A stretch of DNA of 31,552 nucleotides from DTKY01 sp037440765 (GTDB lineage Bacteria; Acidobacteriota; Terriglobia; Bryobacterales; Bryobacteraceae), in NCBI GenBank assembly GCA_037440765.1, contig JBBITL010000050.1, forward strand, positions 1 through 31,552. The letters run 5' to 3'. Positions 13,322 to 20,598 of the stretch are shown here, piece by piece. Each line of letters starts with the position of its first letter. Position 1 is the first letter of the stretch. The notes beneath the pieces are model-generated. The model saw only the letters and a program-made list of their open reading frames with translations, was not told the origin of the DNA and did no database searches. The translations under genes were made by a program, and so were the position numbers.

Positions 13322-14167
13322 ATGAGCCAAACAACTCTGATAACCGGGGCGTCCGGCGCACTCGGGCGCGCACTCGTAACGGCATTCGCCGGCAAGGGCC
13401 TGCCGGTCAGGCAGGCGGTCCGCGATCTGGGGAAGGCAAAACCCGGGGTGGACTCGGTCCGGTTCGACTACGCGGACCCTGCTACCCTCGGGCCGGCCAT
13501 GGCGGGCGTCGAGCGGATCGTCCTGATGGCGCCGCCGCTCGATCCGGGCGCTCCCGCCAAGCTGGCCCCGGCGATCGCCCACGCCAGGCAGGCAGGTGCG
13601 AAGCAAGCCGTGTTCATCTCCGCTTTCGGCGTGAACCACGCGGAGCAGGCCCCGCTGAGAGTGGTCGAGCACATGGTGATGGACTCCGGCATCCCTTATA
13701 CAATACTGAGACCGAACTTCTTCATGGAGAACTTCTCAGAGGGATTCCTCGCTGGCGGCATCAGGGGGCAGAACGGCATTTTTCTTGCGGCAGGCGACGG
13801 GAAGACCAGTTTCATATCGGCGGTCGACATCGCCGCCGTGGCGGTGGCAGCCGTGCAGAAACAGCTCACCGGCGAGGAACTCGACCTGACCGGTCCGGAG
13901 GCGCTGGACCACACCGAGGCGGCCAGGATAATCACCGAGGTGTCAGGCCGGGCGGTAACGTATCACTCGCTAACCGAAGAACAGATGCTGGCCGGAGCCC
14001 GCGGCGCCGGGATGCCCGAACCCGCGGCCGCCTACCTCGGCGCGCTCTACGGCGCCGTGCGCGCCGGCTACGCGGCGGCCGTGACCCCCGCCGTCGAGAA
14101 GGTCACCGGCCGGAAGGCGACCACCTTCCGGGAGTTCGCCAGGGCGAGCGCGGCGGCATGGAAATGA
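13322..14167 (+). CDS. NmrA-like NAD(P)-binding oxidoreductase
   Basis: The protein has 281 residues of the atypical short-chain dehydrogenase (NmrA/QOR2, azoreductase-like) class. The nucleotide-binding loop TTLITGASGALGRAL opens the protein. AVRDLGKA is at the end of strand 2, VFISAFGVNHAEQAPL is the family core, and YTILRPNFFMENFSEG is the diagnostic NmrA segment. The classical SDR catalytic YxxxK is not evident, as usual for NmrA proteins that act as redox sensors or quinone reductases. ATG 13322 is chosen because the conserved fold begins at once. Control by the adjacent HxlR regulator is likely. A short Tat-leader frame overlaps its stop by 4 bases. Confidence 0.9.
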   Translation: MSQTTLITGASGALGRALVTAFAGKGLPVRQAVRDLGKAKPGVDSVRFDYADPATLGPAMAGVERIVLMAPPLDPGAPAKLAPAIAHARQAGAKQAVFISAFGVNHAEQAPLRVVEHMVMDSGIPYTILRPNFFMENFSEGFLAGGIRGQNGIFLAAGDGKTSFISAVDIAAVAVAAVQKQLTGEELDLTGPEALDHTEAARIITEVSGRAVTYHSLTEEQMLAGARGAGMPEPAAAYLGALYGAVRAGYAAAVTPAVEKVTGRKATTFREFARASAAAWK

Positions 14168-14307
14168 GACGGCGGCGACTTCTCCAGGCTGGCCTTGCGG
14201 CTGGCGGCGTCCAGCTTCTGACCAGCGGCCTTGCGCGACTATCCGCGCTTCATGGCGGGCACGCCTGGCGCGGACATTCCCGCCGGCCTTCTCGCCAGGC
14301 ACCCTGA
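14164..14307 (+). pseudogene. Truncated Tat-exported protein remnant
   Basis: This frame starts inside the NmrA stop codon (ATGA overlap) and encodes 47 residues beginning MRRRRLLQAGLAAGGVQLLT. That is a typical twin-arginine leader: an arginine cluster, a hydrophobic core, then GLARLSA. After about residue 28 it becomes arginine/proline-rich and stops. In the next frame the text reads DYPRFMAGTPGADIPAGLLA, which looks like a continuation after a frameshift near 14230. It is most simply the 5' end of an exported enzyme gene lost by frameshift and deletion. The alternative, a genuine short peptide, is less likely. Confidence 0.45.
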
Positions 14308-14323
14308 GAGGAGGAGATGGCGC

Positions 14324-15598
14324 TTAACGGCTGGCGGCCTTCGCAAGCACGTAGGGGCCCTCGGGGATCACCGCCACCGTCGAGCCGGGTTTGAGGTCCC
14401 GGGTCAGAGCCTCAACGGCCGCGGACGCCGACCCGTACACCGGCCCCCAAAGCGTTGGGTGATACTCTGCCGGAAGCCCCGGCACGTAGAACAGCACCTT
14501 GGCCTGGCGGGTGACCATGGCCAGTTTCTCGAGCTGCCACTGGTCGACGACGACCGGCGCGCGATCTATGTGCTCCAGGAAGCCCTTCCACGAAGGAAAG
14601 TTCTTGAGCATCTGGCTGAACTCCGGCCCGCCTGGCCCCTCCTCGCAGGCGGCCGCCAGCAGAATCCTGCCTCCCCGCTTAACGATGTGCCGGGCGGCGG
14701 TCACGCCCTTGAGCGACTGATAGAAGGTCAGGTCCAGCGGATACCCCGCACTGGTTGTGATGACGGCGTCTACGGGACCGTCGAGCCGCTCCAGCATCAC
14801 CTGGGACACGAACTCAACTCCGCGCCGGTGCGCCTCAAGGGGCTCGCCCGCGAATACTCCCGCGATACTGCGGTCGCGCGCCAGCGCCACGTCGACCATG
14901 AAGTCGTGCCGCGCCATCCGCGCAATCTCCAGCAGTTCCTCGTGCAGCGGGTTGTCCTCTATCGATCCCTCGCAGGTCCTCTCGTCCCGCATGAACCTGG
15001 GGCTGTGCAACGCCTCGATGGTTTCCCTCGCCGCCAGGCCCGGCGCCACCAGCTTGCGGCCCCCCGAATAGCCGAGCATCAGGTGCGGCTCGATGAATCC
15101 CAGTGTGATGTGGAGGTCCGCACCCACAAACCGCTCGTCGATGAAAACCGGCGTTCCGGATGCCGTCCTGCCGAGGCAACGATGCTCGCCCGGTTCTCTT
15201 GCGTTGTGGTTGCCCCAACGATATGCGGCGGCAATCTCCGGCCCCAGGATCTCGTAGGCCTCACCCTCTGAAGCGGGACGGTGAAGTCCGGTGGCGATGA
15301 GGATGATTATCCGCTCCCTGGGAATCCCGGCGCGCTCCAGCCTGTTGAGCACCGCCGGGAGCACCACGCGGTTCGGCGCCGGCCGCGTAATGTCGCACAC
15401 CGAGATCGCCGCCGACCGCTTGCCCCGCGCCACGGCTTCCAGCGGCGGGCAACCGGTGGGAGCGTCAACAGCGGCCTCGACTGCGCTCGCGGCATCCGGC
15501 AGCGGCCTGGCGGAACGGGCCTCCAGGAAGCTGTACTCCAGCCCTTCAGGCAGATCCAGTTCCAGTCCCGTCTTGCCGAAGGCGACCCTGGTGCGCAT
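14324..15598 (-). CDS. larA: LarA-type nickel-dependent 2-hydroxyacid racemase/epimerase
   Basis: The protein has 424 residues, full length for LarA. The residues that hold the nickel-pincer cofactor and act in catalysis are present in register with the Lactobacillus plantarum enzyme, offset by two or three. They are R72 (CDITRP), H106 (ATGLHRP), H172 (FIEPHLMLGYSGG), K182 (GGRKLVAPG, the lysine that binds the cofactor) and H198 (ALHSP). LarA family members interconvert lactate or other 2-hydroxyacid and sugar-acid epimers in the cytoplasm, so the exact substrate is open. The LarB, LarC and LarE cofactor genes are not in this window. The ATG at 15598 follows GGAGGG by 3 bases; a longer start adds a leader with no homology. 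It is head-to-head with the DJ-1 gene. Confidence 0.85.
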   Translation of the reverse strand: MRTRVAFGKTGLELDLPEGLEYSFLEARSARPLPDAASAVEAAVDAPTGCPPLEAVARGKRSAAISVCDITRPAPNRVVLPAVLNRLERAGIPRERIIILIATGLHRPASEGEAYEILGPEIAAAYRWGNHNAREPGEHRCLGRTASGTPVFIDERFVGADLHITLGFIEPHLMLGYSGGRKLVAPGLAARETIEALHSPRFMRDERTCEGSIEDNPLHEELLEIARMARHDFMVDVALARDRSIAGVFAGEPLEAHRRGVEFVSQVMLERLDGPVDAVITTSAGYPLDLTFYQSLKGVTAARHIVKRGGRILLAAACEEGPGGPEFSQMLKNFPSWKGFLEHIDRAPVVVDQWQLEKLAMVTRQAKVLFYVPGLPAEYHPTLWGPVYGSASAAVEALTRDLKPGSTVAVIPEGPYVLAKAASR

Positions 15599-15633
15599 AT
15601 GCCCTCCTTCTGGTCGATGATACATTGGTCGGC

Positions 15634-16176
15634 ATGGAACTCGCGGGCAAGAGAATCGTGGTTCTGGTGGAGAACCTCTACCAGGAACTGGAGGTGTGGT
15701 ACCCCTTCTATCGCTTCGTCGAGGCGGGCGCCGAGGCCGTCGCCGCCGGGCCCAAGGCCGGTGAGACCTACACCAGCAGGTTCGGCTACCCGGTCGTGGC
15801 CACCGTTTCCTACGACGAACTGAAGGCCAAGGACTTCGACGGTGTGGTCATCCCGGGAGGCTACGCGCCGGATATCATCCGCCGCTATCCGGCGGCCTGC
15901 CAATTCGTCAAGGATATGGACGCGCAGGGGAAACTGGTGGCGGCCATCTGCCACGGAGGCTGGATGCTGTGCTCCGCCGGCATCCTCAAGGGGCGCAAGG
16001 CGACCTGCTTCTTCGCCATCAAGGATGACCTGATCAACGCCGGTGCCGCCTACGAAGACGCAGAGGTAGTCGTCGACCGGAACCTGGTCACCTCGCGCAA
16101 GCCGGACGACCTGCCGGCGTTTTGCCGCGCCTCGATCGCGGTGCTTACTTCAGCTTCGAGAAGTCAGTCGAAGTGA
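15634..16176 (+). CDS. DJ-1/PfpI-family protein
   Basis: The protein has 180 residues of the class I glutamine-amidotransferase-like DJ-1/PfpI fold. The nucleophile elbow AICHGGWMLCSAGILKG carries C106 followed by H107. The N-terminal acidic loop ENLYQELEVWYPFYRFVEAG matches the PfpI glutamate region. DGVVIPGGYAPD is the usual glycine-rich strand. Members act as glyoxalase III, deglycase-like or chaperone proteins; proteolysis is no longer the favoured role. The start of larA lies only 35 bases away in the opposite direction, so the two share a promoter region. The 3' end overlaps the convergent NIPSNAP gene by 32 bases. An alternative TTG at 15625 adds three residues. Confidence 0.88.
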   Translation: MELAGKRIVVLVENLYQELEVWYPFYRFVEAGAEAVAAGPKAGETYTSRFGYPVVATVSYDELKAKDFDGVVIPGGYAPDIIRRYPAACQFVKDMDAQGKLVAAICHGGWMLCSAGILKGRKATCFFAIKDDLINAGAAYEDAEVVVDRNLVTSRKPDDLPAFCRASIAVLTSASRSQSK

Positions 16177-16558
16177 GGTAGATCACCTCGACCTTCTCAA
16201 CGATCTTCCCGCTGGCCTCGGATTCCTTCTGCGCTTTCTGCCAGGCAGGGTCCGCGCGGAAAGCGTCCCAGGACGCCTTGGCGGCCTCCCGGCTCTTGTG
16301 CCTCACGATGTAGTAGAGAGTGTTCTCCGAGCGCGGCGGATCGGCAGCCACCCAGTAGCCGATGTTCTCGATGCCGTGCTTCTCGAACAGTTTCACCGTG
16401 TGGTCCCGGAACCGCGCCAGCATGGCGGGCATCCGCCCCTCCAGCGTGGTGTAGATGCGAAGCTCATAAACCGGGCCGCCGGACTGGGCCTGAACCGGGG
16501 GCGCCATCATGACGGCCGCAGCAACCAACAGAAGCAGAACAAACACGCGCTTGGTCAT
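16145..16558 (-). CDS. Exported NIPSNAP-domain protein
   Basis: The protein has 137 residues. Residues 1-25 form a signal peptide (VLLLLVAAAVMMAPPVQAQ). The rest is one dimeric alpha/beta-barrel NIPSNAP domain: YELRIYTTLEGRMPAMLARF, HGIENIGYWVA, and NTLYYIVRHKSREAAKASW. NIPSNAP-like domains bind small ligands or act as small oxidoreductase-type folds, and no catalytic residue can be assigned. The ATG at 16558 gives a proper signal peptide and lies 10 bases from the end of the S9 peptidase gene, so the two are probably co-transcribed, peptidase first. The gene ends within the last codons of the DJ-1 gene. Confidence 0.85.
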   Translation of the reverse strand: MTKRVFVLLLLVAAAVMMAPPVQAQSGGPVYELRIYTTLEGRMPAMLARFRDHTVKLFEKHGIENIGYWVAADPPRSENTLYYIVRHKSREAAKASWDAFRADPAWQKAQKESEASGKIVEKVEVIYLTSTDFSKLK

Positions 16559-16568
16559 AGTGTTTCCA

Positions 16569-18650
16569 TTATCTGTTGTTCCCGGGCGGCGCCGAAAGTC
16601 GCCTGTCGAGGAAATCCGCGGCGGCGCGGAACGCTTCCAACCACCGCGCATGACGTAGGAATCCATGCACCTCGTCCGGGAACACCAATTGTTCGAACTC
16701 GACCCCTCTGCGCCGCAGCGCCTCGACAAGCTGAACCGTCTGCCCGAAGGCCACGTCCGGGTCGTGATCGCCGTGGATCAGCAGTACCGGCGACCTCCAG
16801 CCATCGACGTGGGCCAGCGGGGATGACTCCAGAGCCAGCCGTAACGCCGCCTGCTGGACGGCGAAATCATCGGAAGGCAGGAACAACCTGGTCTCGGTGC
16901 GCCAGTCGTGCACGCCGTGCAGGTCCACGCCCGCCGCGAACAGGTCGGATGCCCTCGCCAGCCCCAGGGCCGCCAGGTACCCGCCGTAGGAACCGCCCCA
17001 CAGGCCGATGCGCCTGGGGTCGACGTCCGCGCGGCCGGCCAGGTAGCGGCCCGCGCCGATAACGTCGCTGAACTCGCTGGCCCCGGTGGCCCCGTACCCC
17101 AGCGCCTCGCGGAACTCCATCCCGTACCCGGTCCCGCTGCGGAAATTGACCGACAGCACGATGTATCCACGGCCGGCCAGGTATTGATTGAAGGCGTACG
17201 TGTTGTGGTAGTACTCCATCGGGTGCCAGCCGAGCAGCATCTGCCGGCGCGAGCCGCCGTGCAGGAAGATCACCGCCGGCCGGCGTCCGGCGCCCTCCGC
17301 GATGAACAACTGTCCGGGTATCTTCATCCCGTCGGCGGCCTCAAAGGTCACCGCCTGCGGGGAAACCAGCCGGCCGCGCGGGAATGCCGCCGGGAGCGAG
17401 CCGGGCGCGACGTCAATACGCTTTCCGCCGGCCAGAACGAACGGCCGGCCGGGCTCCTGGGGACCGGCCCCCAGGAACGCCACGTCGCCTCCGGCCGTCA
17501 CCACCGGCGACCACTCGATGCCGTCGCCCGCGGTCAGGCTCACCGGCGGCCCGCCGCCGGCGGGAACCCTCCACAGATGCCGGCGGTCCAGATCCCCCTG
17601 GTTTGAGGCGTACACCACGTGGTCCCCGCCGAGCGATGCGTACTCGACTTCGAATTCGCCCGGGGTCAGCAGGACCGCTTCCCCGCCCTCCATGGGCACC
17701 GAATAGAGGTGCGTCCAGCCGCCGCCCTCCCAGGGGAAGACGACGCGGTCCCCCGCCGCCGACATGAGCTGCCCCTCGGCGGTTATGCCGCGGAAGACGC
17801 TCCCGGGTCCCGGCTTGGCCCTCCACACTTCGCGGCCCGGGCCGCCTGCGGCATCGGCCACACGGATGGACCACGGCTCGGCGAACCGCTTTGCTCCGAA
17901 CAGCATCAACTCCCTGACCACGGGGATTCTCAGAAACGCAACCCGCCTGCCGTCAGCCGACCAGACCGGTTCACTGTCCCGGTCGGCGCTGGGGTCCAGG
18001 TACCGCACCGTTCCTGCCACAGCGTCATAGACCCCGATGAAGCTGTGGCCGCCTCTCGCGCTCACGAAAGCCAGGGCGGAGCCGTCCGGCGACCACCGCA
18101 ACGAACCGCACTCCCCCCGCGCCTTTATCAACTGGCCGGGTCTGCTCTCCCCGGCTAGCCGGGCTGTCCAGATCTGGCCCCGCTTGAGGTAGGCGACCCG
18201 GTCGCCTCTTGGCGATACCGCCGGCGACGAGCCCTCGTCCAGGCGGCGCGGGCTGCCGCCCCTTACCGGCACTATCCAGACCGCCTGTTCTCCGCCCGCC
18301 GGACTGCTCAGCGGGTTGGGGTAGGCGCCGTCGGGGCCGGCATCGCTGCCTCGCACGAACACAATCGAGCGGGCGTCCGGAGTCCAGGCCAGGCGGGATA
18401 TCTCCATCCCGTCGTCTGCCGAGTAGCCGGTCAACTGCCGCCCCTGGTACCCCGGCCCTTCGGCGATCCAGATGTTGCGGGCGCCGCCGCGGTTGAACAC
18501 CCATGCGATGCGGTCGCCCCTGGGCGCCGCAGTCAGCGAAGACGCGAAAGGCGCGCTCATGAGTTGATCTAACGTGGGTGGGGGGGCATCGGCTCCCCAC
18601 AATGCGGCTGCGCAGGCAACTGCCGCCAGAGTACTGACGCTGGCTGTCAT
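16569..18650 (-). CDS. Exported S9-family prolyl-oligopeptidase-like peptidase
   Basis: The protein is about 693 residues. A short signal peptide ends ALWGAD. A beta-propeller follows, built of TolB/WD40-like repeats with SPDG and SADGRRVAFL-type signatures (about residues 40-420). The C-terminal alpha/beta hydrolase has the full triad: S554 in GGSYGGYLAAL, D630 in GDHDPDV and H662 in DEVHGF. It should trim short peptides in the periplasm, often dipeptidyl or acylaminoacyl type. The ATG at 18650 has GGAGG 4 bases upstream; the ATG at 18662 is alternative. The exported NIPSNAP gene follows after 10 bases. Confidence 0.9.
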   Translation of the reverse strand: MTASVSTLAAVACAAALWGADAPPPTLDQLMSAPFASSLTAAPRGDRIAWVFNRGGARNIWIAEGPGYQGRQLTGYSADDGMEISRLAWTPDARSIVFVRGSDAGPDGAYPNPLSSPAGGEQAVWIVPVRGGSPRRLDEGSSPAVSPRGDRVAYLKRGQIWTARLAGESRPGQLIKARGECGSLRWSPDGSALAFVSARGGHSFIGVYDAVAGTVRYLDPSADRDSEPVWSADGRRVAFLRIPVVRELMLFGAKRFAEPWSIRVADAAGGPGREVWRAKPGPGSVFRGITAEGQLMSAAGDRVVFPWEGGGWTHLYSVPMEGGEAVLLTPGEFEVEYASLGGDHVVYASNQGDLDRRHLWRVPAGGGPPVSLTAGDGIEWSPVVTAGGDVAFLGAGPQEPGRPFVLAGGKRIDVAPGSLPAAFPRGRLVSPQAVTFEAADGMKIPGQLFIAEGAGRRPAVIFLHGGSRRQMLLGWHPMEYYHNTYAFNQYLAGRGYIVLSVNFRSGTGYGMEFREALGYGATGASEFSDVIGAGRYLAGRADVDPRRIGLWGGSYGGYLAALGLARASDLFAAGVDLHGVHDWRTETRLFLPSDDFAVQQAALRLALESSPLAHVDGWRSPVLLIHGDHDPDVAFGQTVQLVEALRRRGVEFEQLVFPDEVHGFLRHARWLEAFRAAADFLDRRLSAPPGNNR

Positions 18651-18697
18651 CCGTCCTCCCATTGGTTATGCTAACGGCATGTTGAGGGGCGGTGTTA

Positions 18698-19825
18698 TCA
18701 CTCACTGCCGGCAACGTCCCGGTTAACGCTAACGGCGATGGGCGATCCGCGGAGAACCTCCCAGTAAAGACGCGCGGCGCGCTCAACCGAGTGGCGCCGG
18801 CTCACGTAGGCCGCCGCGCGGCTTCCGATCTCGCGGGCCAGGGCGCCCGAGCGGCACACAAGCGCCATGTAGTGCGCCAGTTCATCCTTCTCCGAAACGC
18901 CTTGCGCGACCTTGAGGCATGCATCGTCCGGCAGGCGCGAAACCTCCTCGCAATCGGTGAAGATCACCGGCCTGCCGAGTCCCATCATCCTTACACCGAT
19001 TCCGGAGGTCTCTCCCGCCGCCGGATGGCGCAGGTTGACGCAGGCGTCCGCCGCTGCTGCCAGCAGCCGGAAGTCGCGCTCAGCAACCCTTCCGGTGTGG
19101 CGCACGTTCGCCTGCGCCAGGCGCGGCCGCATCAGGCGGGCCAGGTCCGCCGAGACGAACTCGCCCACCAGCACGAGCGTGGCGTCCATGTCCTGACGCC
19201 GCAACTGCTCCATGGCGTCCAGGACCACCGGGAGGCGCTTGGACTCCCTCAGGTAACCCATCACGGTGAAGATGACCCGCCCGCCGAGGCGGCCGCGCAG
19301 ACGCTCGACCTCGGCCGCGTGGACCGGCAGGGGCGGCGCAAACAGGTGCGGGATCTCGCACACCCGTGCCCGGGGCGCGTGCTCGCGAACCATCCGGGCG
19401 GCCCCCGGGTTATGCACGATCACCGCCCGGGACGTCTCCGCTATGCGCCGCAGCATAGGGAAGCGGAAGTAAAGCTCCCGGGCTGCGCTCTGAGCGCGCG
19501 AATCCCACAACTCCCCCGCCAGGCCGCGATTCCACTCGCCGTAGTTGTAGACGAATTCCTCGATGTACGGCGCGCGGTCCAGCCAGCCCAGGAAGAAATG
19601 TTGCAACACCGCGTCGTGGAGGACGACGACACCCGGTTCGGCCAGCGCGCACCGGTAAGCTTCCCTGTGCAATTGATTGTTGCCGAGGTGATAGAGGCGT
19701 ATGCCGGCGCGCCGCGGCGCGACCTCAACCCGGCCGTATTCGCGCAGCGCCCTCAGCAGGGCGGCCGAGTACTCGGCCACGCCCGTGCGGGCCGGGGGAA
19801 GGGGCGCATGGAAGCCGACCGTCAA
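18698..19825 (-). CDS. GT4-family glycosyltransferase
   Basis: The protein is about 375 residues with a GT-B fold. The N-terminus TVGFHAPLPPARTGVAEYSA matches the acceptor-side opening of group 1 glycosyltransferases. The C-terminal donor domain contains FTVMGYLRESKRLPVVLDAM, LVLVGEF and the E-x7-E-like loop GETSGIGVRMMGLGRPVIFT. It would add a sugar to a polysaccharide or glycolipid. I chose the TTG at 19825 because it overlaps the yggS stop by four bases (TTGA) and the conserved domain begins there. A longer frame from 20002 is an overlap shadow in yggS. It is expressed with yggS, but no other glycan genes are adjacent. Confidence 0.85.
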   Translation of the reverse strand: MTVGFHAPLPPARTGVAEYSAALLRALREYGRVEVAPRRAGIRLYHLGNNQLHREAYRCALAEPGVVVLHDAVLQHFFLGWLDRAPYIEEFVYNYGEWNRGLAGELWDSRAQSAARELYFRFPMLRRIAETSRAVIVHNPGAARMVREHAPRARVCEIPHLFAPPLPVHAAEVERLRGRLGGRVIFTVMGYLRESKRLPVVLDAMEQLRRQDMDATLVLVGEFVSADLARLMRPRLAQANVRHTGRVAERDFRLLAAAADACVNLRHPAAGETSGIGVRMMGLGRPVIFTDCEEVSRLPDDACLKVAQGVSEKDELAHYMALVCRSGALAREIGSRAAAYVSRRHSVERAARLYWEVLRGSPIAVSVNRDVAGSE

Positions 19826-20490
19826 CGCCCCCGCCGTGCTCCGAACAGCGCCGTGCCGATGCGCAGGTGCGTGGCCCCTTCCTCGATGGCGACCTCGAAG
19901 TCCTGCGACATCCCCATGGAGAGGCACTTCAACCGGTGGGCCTCCGCCAGGAGCCGGAGGCGCCGAAAGTAGGGGCGCGATTGCTCGGGGTCGTCCGGCC
20001 ACGGGGGCATGGTCATCAGGCCCGTCAGCTCGAGGCTGGGCATCCTGCGCACGGCTTCCACCAGCTCCGGCAGGCGCTCCTGCCCGGCGCCGCTCTTGGC
20101 CTGCTCGGGGCTGAGCTTGACTTCAAGCATCACTTCAAGATTTTTCTCTGTTTGACTGATTCGGCGGGCGATTTTCTCTGAATCCACAGTCTCGATGACG
20201 TGGAATAACTCCATGGCGCGCCGCGCCTTGTTGGATTGCAGGTGCCCCACGAAGTGGAACCGCGCCTCCGCAAGGCCTGCCACCTCCGGCGCCTTGGATT
20301 CGAACTCCTGAACGTAGTTCTCGCCGAAGTGGCGCAGGCCGAGGCCGTACGCCTCGCGAATTGCCGCCGCGGGAAACATCTTGGTGACAGCCACCAGGGT
20401 AATCTCGTCGCGGCGGCGCCCCGCGCGATGTACGGCCCGTCCGATACGGCTTTCGAGTTCCTCCAGTCTCTGGCGCAGCATTAAAACCAT
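19822..20490 (-). CDS. yggS: YggS-family PLP homeostasis protein
   Basis: The protein has 222 residues with a single-domain alanine-racemase-like TIM barrel. The PLP lysine is K37 in TLVAVTKMFP. Diagnostic segments follow: LRHFGENYVQEFESKAP, FHFVGHLQSNKARRAM and LTGLMTMPPW. LSMGMSQDFEVAIEEGATHLRIGTALFG is the family C-terminus. YggS/PROSC proteins keep free pyridoxal phosphate safe and available in the cytoplasm and lack strong enzymatic activity. ATG 20490 is preferred; ATG 20481 is an alternative three residues in. The stop overlaps the TTG start of the glycosyltransferase. It is divergent from mrpA across 108 bases. Confidence 0.93.
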   Translation of the reverse strand: MVLMLRQRLEELESRIGRAVHRAGRRRDEITLVAVTKMFPAAAIREAYGLGLRHFGENYVQEFESKAPEVAGLAEARFHFVGHLQSNKARRAMELFHVIETVDSEKIARRISQTEKNLEVMLEVKLSPEQAKSGAGQERLPELVEAVRRMPSLELTGLMTMPPWPDDPEQSRPYFRRLRLLAEAHRLKCLSMGMSQDFEVAIEEGATHLRIGTALFGARRGR

Positions 20491-20598
20491 GATAGGCGGT
20501 CCGGTGCGCCGGTATGAGGCGGCCTGCCCGCGCCCGGCGCGGGGCTGTAAGATGATGAGGATGGGGTCAACGGCCAGAGCAGCCCGTGAGGACCGCCG
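20491..20598. promoter_or_regulatory. 108-bp divergent region between yggS and the mrp operon
   Basis: The region must hold promoters for yggS (minus) and mrp (plus). A TAAGAT near 20548 could be a plus-strand -10, but no matching -35 is convincing. GAGGA before ATG 20599 serves mrpA. Confidence 0.3.

Noticed and set aside
19826..20002. N-terminal extension of the GT4 glycosyltransferase
   Set aside because: It is arginine/proline-rich antiphase sequence within yggS, with no similarity to glycosyltransferases.
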